Shown: positions 28,581-37,989, counted from the stretch's first letter. The stretch: DNA of 46,885 nucleotides from Draconibacterium sp. (GCA_016705335.1 JADIYN010000062.1:1-46885), one strand, 5' to 3'. Notes: generated by a model not told the origin, from the letters alone. Program-made: numbers and translations.

Positions 28581-30138
28581 CTATTTTGCCTTTTGGGTAA
28601 GTAAGAGTACCTGGGGGAGATCTGTCTGGCCCGAAGCAGTTATTGCTTTGCTCATTTCGTTAATGTTATATATAAACGAACCCAGTACAACATCAAGTAA
28701 TCCATCTTTATTAATATCAACCACTTCCATTGTCAGCCATTTACCATCCTTTGCTTCCGGCAAATAGGACTTTGTAAAATTCATGTCACCATTGTTTTGC
28801 ACATAAACAAAACTTTGACCCGGGTTTTTTAGTTGGGCATAAAACGAAATGGCAACAATATCCAAATCACCGTCATTATCAAAATCACCGCTCATAACTT
28901 TACTGCAGCCATACATGGGAAAGAAAAAGCTTTCTGTGAATTTGTTTTTGCCGTCATTTAAATAAATCCTGAATCCGTGATAAGGTTTATCAATTGCCGA
29001 TAAATCCCAGTTGTCGCCGTTGCTGACAATAATATCATCAAACCCGTCCTTATTTATGTCAGTCAGTTCAAAATAACTTACTCCATATACGGGCGGAAAT
29101 TCAATAGCCGTTTCTTCTTCAAAAACATCGTTTCCTTTGTTGTAGAATACAGAAACCTTCTCGTAGGCTTGTGCCATCAGTGCTATTACATCCGGTTTGC
29201 CGTCATGATTCAAATCATTAATTATTGCTCTTCGGGCACCCGGAAGTAAACTCAAAACATGTTCTTTTTGGGCATTACAATCATCAAACCACGACAGTTT
29301 GCCCTGATAGTTCCCAAAATTGCACACAACTACATCTCTTTTTTTATCGCCATTTAAATCACCTGTTACAAAATAAACAGGCCTTTTTAAATTATCGATA
29401 TAAACATTTCGGCTGTTGTCATCCGATGGGTACAAGACAGACAGTATTCCAAGATCCTGGTCGGAAGGCCCAAAATGACCAATTGTTAAAACAAGGGGAG
29501 CTTGGTTTTTTTGAAATTCAATATAAGTTGCAGGACTGTTTAATTTCCATTGACCTGTTAATTCCCATGTTTTATTTAAAGAATACAAATTATCAAAATC
29601 CCCAATGAAAAGTTCATTTGTGTAATCGTTATAACCGAGCATGGTAACCATTGGATAACCGGGATCACCAATACTGATAAACTGGGGTGTAAACGGCATC
29701 ATGGAATTATCAATGACAACATTATCTTTTGATTTGGGAAGTGTGGCAGGAGCTTCATTCCTGTAGTACGCAAACAATTTTTTCCCAGTCCTCTTTCATG
29801 ATGATAGGATTTGCGGGGTAAATATTCAATCTCTTCACTATTTCCACATCAATGCTGTCAAGATTTTCGAAAGGATCTTTGTCTTTTTGTTTTATGCCTA
29901 GTCGCAAACCCATATTTGGCAAAACACTTGTAGTCCAGGTTTTCTTATCAAGCAAAGCCGGTTCGGGGAAAAGATGACATATTTTGCAATAAACCAAAGC
30001 CAGTTCCTTACCGGTAGCTTCGCCGTTAATATGAATTGAATCGTTTGCCGCGGATGGATCATTTGACTTAAATGAATAAATCGCCAGCAATGCAGGGAAC
30101 AAAATGAGAACAATTAATAAACAGATTAAATTTTTCAT
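28581..30138 (-). CDS. Secreted c-type cytochrome-like/FG-GAP (VCBS) repeat protein (one frameshift)
   Basis: Two frames join at the six-base run at 29777-29782 (one extra or two missing bases), giving about 518 aa. I start at 30138, where a signal peptide begins directly (MKNLICLLIVLILFPALLA). Near residue 47 it has CKICH, a CxxCH haem-c attachment motif, within a small cytochrome-like segment with LPNMG, where Met could be the distal ligand. The rest carries at least four FG-GAP repeats with calcium-binding DxNxDGxxD loops (DLNGDKKRDVVV, DLNHDGKPDVIA, DINKDGFDDIIV, DFDNDGDLDIVA, DINKDGLLDVVL), forming a propeller. It is convergent with the SusCD-linked operon. The role is unknown: electron transfer or glycan binding at the surface. 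Confidence 0.8.
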
Positions 30139-30806
30139 GCACTTGAAATTTAATGATGAAGTCATCTTGACTCTTTTAAAAATGAGAGTTGTAAATATTT
30201 GTATTTCGAAACAAAATATAAACCCCCGGTGCCATGTTCCGGGCAAAGATATTACAGAATTGGAAATAGTGCTTAATTGCCGTAAAAAAAGGTTAAGCCC
30301 CTCACGGAATGCAACCGATAACTATTTGATCCGAAGAATTGAAAAGTATAAAATAAATACAGCTACTCAATTCAAAACCACTTTGCTATGAATAGGAATG
30401 AAGGTGGGGAAATTTAAGGAGTTCAGAATTTGAGTTTTTATTCCAATCATGTATAGAACAATTTCTACTTCTTTCGGAGAGAGTAGTCCGCCAGCTGGGC
30501 GGACGGGTGGGGGTTAAAGTAATCCAAGTATAATTATACTGCCATAAGAAAATTACTACAAACCCAACCCCGGCTTTATAAAGCATTTGTACAAAACAAT
30601 ATATGGGTTCATTAAAATAATTTTTACATTTGAAAACAGATTCATTTTTAAACCAAACTGCATGAACAAAACTTCCCATCCCAATAACCCGCTTTTCAGA
30701 AAAATCAGGTTAAAAACAAATAAAATACAGTTGCGCGAAATAACGAAATAGCTGCAATATGCGGGGATACAGATGTTAGCTGTAACCGAATGACGCATCC
30801 GTACAA
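30139..30806. other. Gap of 668 bases with a possible gene remnant and a hairpin
   Basis: No convincing full gene. The GC-rich hairpin GTCCGCC-agctg-GGCGGAC (30486-30504) looks like an intergenic repeat unit. Downstream, an exact -7 box TACATTTG (30625-30632) precedes a short plus-strand frame (30662-30751, 29 codons, starts MNKTSHPNNPLFRKIRLK). This looks like the first codons of a truncated gene rather than a functional peptide. Open frames on the minus strand lack coding character. Confidence 0.4.
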
Positions 30807-31601
30807 ATGACAAAATTGATAACAATATATAGTTCAAATATCCCGATAGATTGCCATATCTTGAAAGGCAGATTGGAAACCGAAGGAATTCCCTGTTTTA
30901 TCTATGATGAAAATTTGATATGGGTGCATCCATTTAAAGCTGTTGCAATTGGTGGAGTAAAACTTAAAGTGCCTTCGGATAAATTTGTACAGAGCAAAAA
31001 GACTATTGACCTGACATCACATGGAAAACTATTTGATGATATTGGAGAATATGATATTGAGAAAATTCTAAGCAATGAGATAAACAGACAAAATGAAATA
31101 CTTTCGATTAAAAGTAAAATAAGAACTGATTCATCAATGATTGATAAAACTATTTTTGATGACAGCAAATTGATTAAGCAGATAGATATTCAGGAATTAT
31201 TAAATAACGAAAGAAATTTTCTAGAGCTTTCAAAAAACAAATTTAAGTTCTCGTGGAAACAATTTTTTTATGAACTTTTTGATTTTGATAGAAGTGTAAT
31301 TAAATACCTAAGGACAAAACCTGTAGATTACTATATCGAGAAAGAGATTGTTGAAAATTATATAAATCAAAAGGAATCTAAACGGACTCCAAATTGCCCA
31401 AATTGTGATTCTGATAATACGTCATTTGGATATTCGATTGACTTTAAATTGGATATTCTATACTTGATACTATCATTATTGATAGCACCATTATTTCCGA
31501 TTAGGAAAAAATATCATTGCTTTGATTGTAGTCATGATTTTAAGAGAAATAGAAAAACGGCAACAGCTAATCGAGTAGCCCGCCCCATCAGCAAACGCTG
31601 A
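30807..31601 (+). CDS. DUF2007-domain protein with C-terminal zinc ribbon, 3' end altered by an intron
   Basis: A 264-aa protein. The first 70 residues match DUF2007 (ITIYSSNIPIDCHILKGRLE, GIPCFIYDE, KLKVPSDKF), a small domain of putative signal-transducing proteins. The middle is charged and helical. The C-terminal part holds two CxxC pairs (CPNC and CFDC) around a hydrophobic segment (LDILYLILSLLIAPLFP), so it may be a zinc ribbon split by a membrane hairpin. The last 12 residues (from ANRVARP) are encoded by the antisense group II intron beginning at 31570. Without the intron the frame would read A-N-T-Q-stop, giving about 257 aa. Codon use is more AT-rich than the neighbours. Confidence 0.7.
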   Translation: MTKLITIYSSNIPIDCHILKGRLETEGIPCFIYDENLIWVHPFKAVAIGGVKLKVPSDKFVQSKKTIDLTSHGKLFDDIGEYDIEKILSNEINRQNEILSIKSKIRTDSSMIDKTIFDDSKLIKQIDIQELLNNERNFLELSKNKFKFSWKQFFYELFDFDRSVIKYLRTKPVDYYIEKEIVENYINQKESKRTPNCPNCDSDNTSFGYSIDFKLDILYLILSLLIAPLFPIRKKYHCFDCSHDFKRNRKTATANRVARPISKR

Positions 31602-31618
31602 CAGGGAGAGGCTCTCAC

Positions 31619-31653
31619 ACCACCGTGCGTACGGGTCTCGTACACGGCGGTTC
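31619..31653 (-). ncRNA. Group II intron domain V
   Basis: On the minus strand, ACCGCCGTG pairs with CACGGTGGT, and the inner TACG pairs with CGTA around a GAGAC-type loop. This is the 34-35 nt catalytic hairpin typical of bacterial introns whose domain V starts GAACCGCCG. It begins one base after the RT stop codon. Confidence 0.8.
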
Positions 31654-31654
31654 G

Positions 31655-32950
31655 TTAAGTCATCGGGAATAAAGCCGTATTTGGCCTTAATTGATTGTAG
31701 AGTTCCAGTAAGGAAATGTAACCCCGCTTTTTCAATCGTTCAACTGTAATTGTAGTACCAAGAATCGGGCTTTGGGCAATCGCCCATCCACCCATCCGCG
31801 AACGGCTCCACGAGTAGGCATGTTCCTGGTCAACACCCAATCTGATAAGGTTTTTCCTTTTCCTTTCGGGTTTCTTCCAGTGATGCCATATACAATAGCG
31901 AAGTCTGTTACGCAACCACCCGTCCAGTTCTTTGAGTTTGCCGTGAATACTTGCCATTCGGAAAGCATTTACCCATCCCCGCTGAACTTCGCCCAGTTTT
32001 TCGATACGTTCGTCAAAACTCATTGGAGTGGTTTTCCGGGTAATGGTTTTTAGCTTTTGCTTCAAACTTCCCCAACTCTTTTCGGATACCACCAGTTGAT
32101 ATTTGCCACGTTCGCCTTTCACATAGGTAGGTACAAAACCAAACCCCAGACAAATGAATTGCACGGGACGACGGATGCCGCTTTTTTCCCGGTTGATTGA
32201 CAGCCTCAACTTGTTTTTAAGAAACTTAAAAATGTTGTTGCCAACTTTTCGGGCGGTTGCTTTGGTTTTAACATAAATGCTAAAATCATCAGCGTAGCGG
32301 ACAAACCGCAAACCCTGACGTTCCAGTTCCCTGTCCAATTCATGCAACATGATGTTGGACAGTAACGGGCTGAGTGGGCTACCTTGTGGTACACCTTTTC
32401 TGCGTTTGACCAGTTTCCCGTTAATTTGAATCGGGGAACGCAGCCATTTACGGATAAGGCGCAAGGTTTCCCTGCATTTGATTTTGCGATAAAGCAATTG
32501 CAATAAATAGCAATGGTCAACTTCATCGAAGAATGTTTTCAGGTCAATATCTACAATGTATTGAAACCCTTCGTTGATGTAACCCTGTGCTTTTAAAACT
32601 GCCTGTTGCGCGTTCCGGTTTGGACGGAAACCAAAACTGGAATCCGAAAACTCGTACTCGAACCGTGCATTGATAACCTGCAAAACCGCCTGTTGAAGTA
32701 AACGGTCGGTTACGGTGGGGATGCCCAGTAATCTGGTTTTCCCGTTCCCTTTCGGGATTTCTACCCCTAAAATGGGTTGTGGCAAATACCTTCCCGAACG
32801 AACTTTTTCGGTCAGTTCCTCTTTGTCGATTGACAATAGTTCCGACAGTTTAGTTACCGGCATGTGGTCAACTCCTGCTGAACCGTGGTTCTTCTGGACT
32901 TTATACATTGCCTGTAAAAGGTTCTTCCGTGTTAAAATCTGCTCAATCAT
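31655..32950 (-). CDS. ltrA: Group II intron reverse transcriptase/maturase
   Basis: A 431-aa protein. RT blocks in order: GSAGVDHMPV, SFGFRPNRNAQQAV, YIVDIDLKTFFDEVDH (first catalytic Asp), GVPQGSPLSPLLSNI and RYADDFSIY (YADD catalytic pair). A GIIM maturase/thumb domain follows (RGWVNAFRMA, LDGWLRNRLRYCIWHHW). It ends without an HNH endonuclease domain, so insertion would rely on DNA replication or single-stranded targets, as in endonuclease-less intron classes. It acts as a ribonucleoprotein with the intron RNA for splicing and retromobility. The frame is intact, unlike many neighbours. Confidence 0.95.
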   Translation of the reverse strand: MIEQILTRKNLLQAMYKVQKNHGSAGVDHMPVTKLSELLSIDKEELTEKVRSGRYLPQPILGVEIPKGNGKTRLLGIPTVTDRLLQQAVLQVINARFEYEFSDSSFGFRPNRNAQQAVLKAQGYINEGFQYIVDIDLKTFFDEVDHCYLLQLLYRKIKCRETLRLIRKWLRSPIQINGKLVKRRKGVPQGSPLSPLLSNIMLHELDRELERQGLRFVRYADDFSIYVKTKATARKVGNNIFKFLKNKLRLSINREKSGIRRPVQFICLGFGFVPTYVKGERGKYQLVVSEKSWGSLKQKLKTITRKTTPMSFDERIEKLGEVQRGWVNAFRMASIHGKLKELDGWLRNRLRYCIWHHWKKPERKRKNLIRLGVDQEHAYSWSRSRMGGWAIAQSPILGTTITVERLKKRGYISLLELYNQLRPNTALFPMT

Positions 32951-33625
32951 TTTAGTTTCTCATTCTTGTTTCCCTGTTCCGCTTAATGCAAGGCTCGGTA
33001 AATGCCTCCCTACAACATTTGGAACAACTTAACGTTCAGTCCTTGTCCGTCTGTGAGACCTCCGCCATTTAATGACAGCTCGTTTCATGAACCTACTATG
33101 ACCTCTGCTGACTTCTGGCGAAACTTGCGCCTGTCAGGGCCTCCCAGGTAAGAGCATCTTCCTTCCTCCAATCCCTGCCGCATCTACTACAAAACATAAC
33201 CGAGGTTTATAGGACGTTACAATGATGTGCTTGCTTATCCATGTTTTATAGCCTCATATGCGGTTTCTGTTCGTCAGTACCGGAGTTTGTAGTCTCGCTT
33301 CCTTCACTGCTTGGGTCACCCCAAACCAGCTTGCGACTTACTAATGCTTCAGGACGTAACTCCTGCGCATAAGGGACTTACACCCTCTGGAATATTTTCA
33401 TACTTCACTTATGTTAATCTTCCCCTAAAATTTGTATTTTCAACATTTTTTCAGAGCTTTCACAAAAGTGTGTACATGCTCATGCTGGGCACACACACGC
33501 AATAAAAAACATAGGGCAGAAAGTGCTAAATTTGAACGACATAACATTTAATAAGCGGTTTGGTAAATTGATAGGCAGGAGCTTTGAAATGCCCTACGTT
33601 TCTTATTGCCATACATTACCAGTAA

Positions 33626-34290
33626 TGCTATACAGACTACGAACTTAAAAATATCGACCCAGAAGACATTAGCGATTTACTCGTTAAAGCTGAAAAGTCA
33701 TTTGACATTAAGTTTGGCGACACCGAACTAATGCATATTTCAACTTTAGAGAACTCTGGGACATAGCAAATAAAATCCAACTTGACAATTCGACGACTGC
33801 ACAAGCCAACAAGCATTTTATAAGTTGCGTGAGACAATTTATCACACTTCAAATAGACAATAAAACAATCTCGACAAATTATTCTCTAGCAGACCTTTTA
33901 CCAAGACAAAGCAGACGTTCAAGGACAAAAAATTGGAAAAGCAATTAGGTTTTAAACTTAATATCTTACGACCACCACATTGGGTTACAGGGATACTTGC
34001 ACTAATACTTCTTGCTTTTTCTTGACTTTTTCTTTAATTGGCAAATCGGACTTTCAGGACTTGTGTTTTCAATCGCAGGATTTTGGTTCGCAAACAAAAT
34101 CGGAAACGAACTTGACTTGCAAACTGTTGGACAAGTTGCAGAAAAAATGACAAGAGAAAATTACTTAAAGTCAAGACGAAACCCAAAGACATTTAATAAA
34201 AACGAAATTGAAAAAGTACTGACTGACTGGTTCAGTAACGACCTTGACTTAGACAAAAGTAAATTAACAAGAGAAGCGAAATTTGTATGA
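33626..34290 (+). pseudogene. ACP-like domain plus two-helix membrane protein, broken in several places
   Basis: A recognisable protein of about 215-220 aa is scattered over the three frames. The first piece (from 33638) reads ELKNIDPEDISDLLVKAEKSFDIKFGD and resembles the start of an acyl-carrier-protein fold. A one-base loss near 33745 leads to FRELWDIANKIQLDN. Further shifts (about 33795, 33855, 33930, 34015) connect DCTSQQAFYKLRE, LADLLPRQSRRSR, LEKQLGFKLNILRPPHWVTG and an intact tail 34012-34290 with two hydrophobic segments (FNWQIGLSGLVFSIAGFWFANKIG) and TFNKNEIEKVLTDWF. No phosphopantetheine DSL motif is visible. The number of breaks exceeds the window's usual error load, so true decay is possible. 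The start is uncertain. Confidence 0.5.
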
Positions 34291-34310
34291 CGACACAAAG
34301 AAGCACTACT

Positions 34311-34440
34311 GGTAACAGGCGTTTGGCAAAAAAGCGGGTTCAGTGGTTAATTGAACATTCTACCTCGTATCAACTTTTGTGCTGGGTTGACAGTTTAGTG
34401 CTTCGAAATCCGCTTCTTCGCCAAGCGCCAAAACGTTACC
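34311..34440. repeat. attC-like imperfect inverted repeat (about 130 bp)
   Basis: Outer arms GGTAAC (34311-34316) and GTTACC (34435-34440) are perfect. Inner arms at 34318-34340 and 34407-34429 match at 19 of 23 positions, with two further G-T pairs (left arm GGCGTTTGGCAAAAAAGCGG). The 66-base centre is unstructured. Position (between the end of one small gene and the start of the next), length and symmetry resemble recombination sites that follow integron cassette genes, but the core does not match GTTRRRY exactly and no integrase lies in this window. Confidence 0.55.
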
Positions 34441-34460
34441 TGTAAGCTGAAAAAAACTAA

Positions 34461-34956
34461 ATGATAGAACTGAGACCGGCAACGATAAACGACCTTGATT
34501 TAGTCAAATATTGGGATACAAAACAGCATGTTATCGACTGTGATCCTGATGACGAATGGAATTGGGAACTCGAACTGAATCGCAACCCTGATTGGCGGGA
34601 ACAATTAATAGCCGAACTAAATGGTGAGCCGATAGGTTTCATACAAATAATTGACCCATTTCTTGAAGAAACCAGCTATTAGAGAAGTTAAACCAAATAA
34701 GAAAGCAATAGATATTTGGATTGGGGAAGAACAGAACCTAAACAAAGGATATGGGACGAAAATGATGGAACTCGCCATAGAAAGAAGTTTTAAAGATAAA
34801 TCTATAGATGGAATATTGATTGACCCTTTGAAGTCCAACAATAAAGCTCAAAGGTTTTATGAGAAGCTTGGATTTGAATTCATTGAGGAAAGAGAATTTG
34901 ACGGGACGCCTTGCATGGTGTATGAATTAAAAGGAAAGCCTGCAGGTAATAATTAG
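34461..34956 (+). CDS. GNAT acetyltransferase related to AAC(6')-type aminoglycoside acetyltransferases (one frameshift)
   Basis: Two frames join at 34680 (TATT/AGAG; restoring two G gives the expected TSYWREV), for about 165 aa. The sequence follows the AAC(6')-Ib-like plan closely: RPATINDLDLVKYW, DDEWNWELEL, LIAELNGEPIGFIQIIDP, then AIDIWIGEEQNLNKGYGTKM (acetyl-CoA loop GKGYGT-like), ILIDPLKSNNKAQRFYEKLGF and a C-terminal GTPCMVYEL. The reaction would be acetyl-CoA-dependent N-acetylation. Drug modification is inferred from family resemblance only and may not apply to this homologue. It lies directly after the attC-like repeat in the accessory island. Confidence 0.75.
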
Positions 34957-35227
34957 GAATGAGTGGTCGCAACGACCCAGTCCCGCCTTACAAAGGTATT
35001 TAGGCATACCGGAAAAGTTCAAAAACAACCGGGACTTTTACATAAGTAACAGATAAATCAATTCAAAAATTAAATCTCCGTTTGATGATTTATGAGATAG
35101 CGCTTAAAGGTTTAAAACTATTTATTTGAAGTTTTAACTTTTGAATTACGGAAGTTTTTTCAGCGATAAGAAAAAGGCCGATAAAAGACTTCGATTGAAA
35201 AATAGAAAAATACCTGAATTTTGCTCT

Positions 35228-36088
35228 TTACACAACAGTATTATTTATATCGGGTTTGCTTCCAACATAAATTAAATACTGCTGTCGGTTCTTTAAAAAG
35301 TAGATATTTAATCTGGCATTAATAACATAAAATATTTTGTACACTACATTTTGTATAAACATTTCCCTCTTTATTTTTGGAATCCAATTCCTGTAATTGC
35401 TCCAGCCTTTTAACACCTTATGAGTTATATCTTCACTGTAATGAATAACAAGTTCCGATTTTAAAAATTCTTCCTCGTATTGTTCTTTGTTCCAAAAATG
35501 ATAAACCATTGATTTTCCCCAAAACTTCATCAATCCATCTTTTTTAACCCGATTTGTTAAAATATCAGCAATAAGATATTGTCCACCTGGTATTAGAACA
35601 CGGTTAATTTCTTTCAGAAATGCCGGTTTATCGGGATAATGAAAAGCACTCTCAATGTTGATTAAAACGTCAACAGAATTTGATGAGATATGTGAAAGGT
35701 TTTGAGCATTACCGGCAAGAAATTTTACATTTTGAGTATTCGTGCGATCTTTTTCTTTATTGGCAATTTCAATGTTGGCATTATTGATATCAATCCCGGT
35801 TATCATTAATGGAAAATAATTGGCATTTATGTACAGTGCCTGAACTCCATTTCCACACCCAATTTCAAGAATAACTTTATTTTTTATGGGATCGAGTAAT
35901 GAAATACAATAGTCGGTAAGGTTTTTCTGCGCCTGAAAAAAACTATCTGACTCTTTTGCATAAAGCGGATAATGAAGCATTGTGTACTCATTGTCTAATC
36001 TTTTAAGAGCCATATTCATCGATTCGTAATATTGGTCTTTGGTGAATCCTGTTCCGATTATTTTAAATAATTTTTGTATTTTATTCAT
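35228..36088 (-). CDS. SAM-dependent methyltransferase, class I
   Basis: An intact 286-aa protein. Motif I VILEIGCGNG lies near residue 73, motif II-like ITGIDINNANI follows, then the LAGNAQNL loop with Asn/Gln contacts and post-motif ESAFHYPDKPAFLKEINRVLIPGGQYLIAD. The layout resembles sterol/tocopherol/phospholipid C- or N-methyltransferases (Methyltransf_11), with a basic amphipathic C-terminal region (NARLNIYFLKNRQQYL) that may touch membranes. The substrate is unknown. It is a single gene, downstream on the minus strand of the AsmA-like gene. Confidence 0.85.
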   Translation of the reverse strand: MNKIQKLFKIIGTGFTKDQYYESMNMALKRLDNEYTMLHYPLYAKESDSFFQAQKNLTDYCISLLDPIKNKVILEIGCGNGVQALYINANYFPLMITGIDINNANIEIANKEKDRTNTQNVKFLAGNAQNLSHISSNSVDVLINIESAFHYPDKPAFLKEINRVLIPGGQYLIADILTNRVKKDGLMKFWGKSMVYHFWNKEQYEEEFLKSELVIHYSEDITHKVLKGWSNYRNWIPKIKREMFIQNVVYKIFYVINARLNIYFLKNRQQYLIYVGSKPDINNTVV

Positions 36089-36143
36089 AATTTGCTATTT
36101 GTAAAATTCAATAATACTTATTTAAAATCATTTTTACGGATTT

Positions 36144-37731
36144 CTACTTTTTTAATTTCTTTGAACTGTTCGTTTTGGTGACAGTTGATTTAATTCCGGT
36201 TAAAAGAGCTCTGAAAAAGTTACCAAAAATGTATCGTTCGGGATCTCTTTTATAGTCGATGATTCCCTGCCTCACTTCTTCATCCGGCATCGGGTTCGAT
36301 TCAATCACAATGATATTTGCAATCAACGATTTTACCTGTTCTTTCAAGGCAGTGGTTTCGCCAGTTTGTTTGTCCATCAAATCAAATTTCAATCCTTTGT
36401 AAAGCAGATTTAAATTGCCTGATGCCTTTGCATTGTTTGCCGAAAAACTGAAACTCATTGCATTTATTTTCCCTGAAGTAATTGTTACTGAAATGCTTTT
36501 CTCAAAATTGGATTTAGTTCCGAAGCCTCCATTCCCGATAGCGTTCCATTTATTGCAAATGTATTCAGGTTATCAAAATTCTCGCTTTTAACGTTAGGTC
36601 GATTTTACCTTTGTTCATCAGCAAAGCATTTGCCTTTAGCTCGAAATAAGCTTTTTCGGTTTTGTAAATCGTGTCGTTTGTAATTTTGTAAATCCGGGCA
36701 TTGACTTCGTTAAAACTGATGCTTCCCTTTTCGATTGCTTTTTCAGAATGTTCGGTATAAACAATATTTCCGCTTAAAATAGCAAAGGAATCAATGTTCA
36801 TTGCCGCGGGATAATTGTATATTAAATCCTGAAATGACGGTTTTTCGGTATGTTTGAACTCTTTGCGTTTATCTTTAAAAGCCTGCATTTCAAGTTCCCC
36901 GATTTCAATGTAGGAACTTATGATATTCCCCGATTTGATATAGTTGGCAACAGAAAAATCGTGAAAAGTTATTGCGCCGAGATTGGCTTCAAAACGATTC
37001 GTTTGAAATTTACTACGGGCAGTAAATTCATATTCAGTATAATTTGGATGGACAACAAAACTGTCAGCCATAAATGTGTTTGTTTCGGCTGAATAGTTTA
37101 TTCCAACAGCTGTTAAAGTGTACAAACTATCAGGCGTCACCGTTTTAAATTCAGGCACATCAAAATCCAGTTGATGAAAGAGGGTGGGAGATAAGGTGTC
37201 CTGTTTCTCAACATTGATATCATACACTTTTAAAACGCCATCTTTTATTGAAAAAGCTTGTGCAGTAGAAGTGTCATTAACGTTAACAAACAATTTTTCA
37301 AAATACAGATTATCTATTTTAATGTTTACAGGCGAAACTTTTGCCGGCCCGGTTTTCTTCTGTAAATCGGTTTTTCCTGTTAACCGGCTGTTGAAAATAT
37401 TTATTTCCCTTATGTGGTAGTCTTTTCTGAATAAAGCTTTTATAAGATGAATGCCTTTGAATTTCACAGACTCAATTTCTCCGGTTAAACCGGGTTGTCC
37501 ATCATTTTCCTGCTTCGGATGAAGGGTAATGTTTTCAAATTCAATACCCGAACGAAGGATTGAAACATGAACCTTTTCAATTTTTACCAGGTAATCACCT
37601 GCATTTTCATCTAACGAAGTTTGAATTTTATTACCAATCCAAGGTTCAACAAGCACTTTGGTTAAAAGCATCAACAAAAGTATGAATGCTATTATTCCGA
37701 ATAAAATCTTCAAATATTTTTTCATTTTCAT
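36144..37731 (-). CDS. AsmA/DUF748-like inner-membrane-anchored protein (two frameshifts)
   Basis: Three frames connect at about 36590 (AAAA run) and about 36500 (TTTT run) with one missing base each, giving about 529 aa. One N-terminal membrane helix (YLKILFGIIAFILLLMLLTKVLV) is followed by a long beta-rich periplasmic body with AsmA-like phrases (VEKVHVSIL-like KIEKVHVSILRSGIEFENITL, KVSPVNIKIDNLYFEKL) and a C-terminal segment RQGIIDYKRDPERYIFGNF. Such proteins are thought to bridge inner and outer membranes for lipid transfer. The gene starts 7 bases after the minus-strand copy of the conserved upstream module, so its transcript would be nearly leaderless. Confidence 0.65.
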
Positions 37732-37738
37732 ACCAACT

Positions 37739-37805
37739 CAAAGGTGTCTCAATTTGTTTTCCAAAGTGTTACAGAATTTCAGGGAAAATTTACATAATTC
37801 ACACT
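37739..37805 (-). promoter_or_regulatory. Conserved upstream module, copy 1 (AsmA-like gene)
   Basis: Reading the minus strand: AGTGTGAATTATGTAAA, 12 bases, TTCTGTAAC, 22 bases, ACCTTTG, then 7 bases to the ATG at 37731. The half-sites, the 12-base gap and the CACCTTTG box match the other four copies. Confidence 0.75.
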
Positions 37806-37919
37806 AGTATGAATTCATATTCAATCCTTTCAGGTCAGCTTTTTCTGTTTCAGATATTTCGAATTGTACTCAACTTTGTACTTTGCATTTTACCTTTCCG
37901 CTCTTCGCTCTCTGCAAAA

Positions 37920-37985
37920 TGTGTGAATTATGTAACTTCATTCTGCAATTGTATAACTATTTTTGATCTGATTAATTCACCTTTG
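37920..37985 (+). promoter_or_regulatory. Conserved upstream module, copy 2 (DUF3108 gene)
   Basis: TGTGTGAATTATGTAAC, 12 bases, TTGTATAAC, 21 bases, ACCTTTG, then 4 bases to the ATG at 37990. It is back to back with copy 1, about 115 bases apart, forming a divergent pair. Confidence 0.75.
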
Positions 37986-37989
37986 ATGT

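Larger units (their letters stand above)
31570..33494 (-). mobile_element. Group II intron with reverse transcriptase (about 1.9 kb)
   Basis: On the minus strand the element begins GTGTGCCCAGCATGAGC (from 33494), matching the GUGYG 5' splice consensus. It has a structured domain I-III region of about 540 bases (32951-33494) and an RT ORF in domain IV. Next come domain V (31653-31619) and domain VI, and it ends CTACTCGAT at 31570, fitting the AY 3' end. The boundaries are mutually consistent, because removing the element closes the DUF2007 reading frame with an immediate stop. The RT appears intact, so the element may still be mobile. Confidence 0.85.

Noticed and set aside
30386..30837. Minus-strand open frames in the 30.1-30.8 kb gap
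   Set aside because: Low-complexity, aromatic-rich translations across a hairpin; no plausible start context or family resemblance.
33540..33630. Second attC-like element before the ACP-like gene
   Set aside because: Only short inverted segments (AATAAG/CTTATT and CATTAC/GTAATG) were found, too weak to pair with the clear repeat at 34311-34440.
33637..33852. Minus-strand 71-aa frame near the ACP-like gene
   Set aside because: The opposite strand carries clear protein homology pieces in the same place, so this is its shadow.
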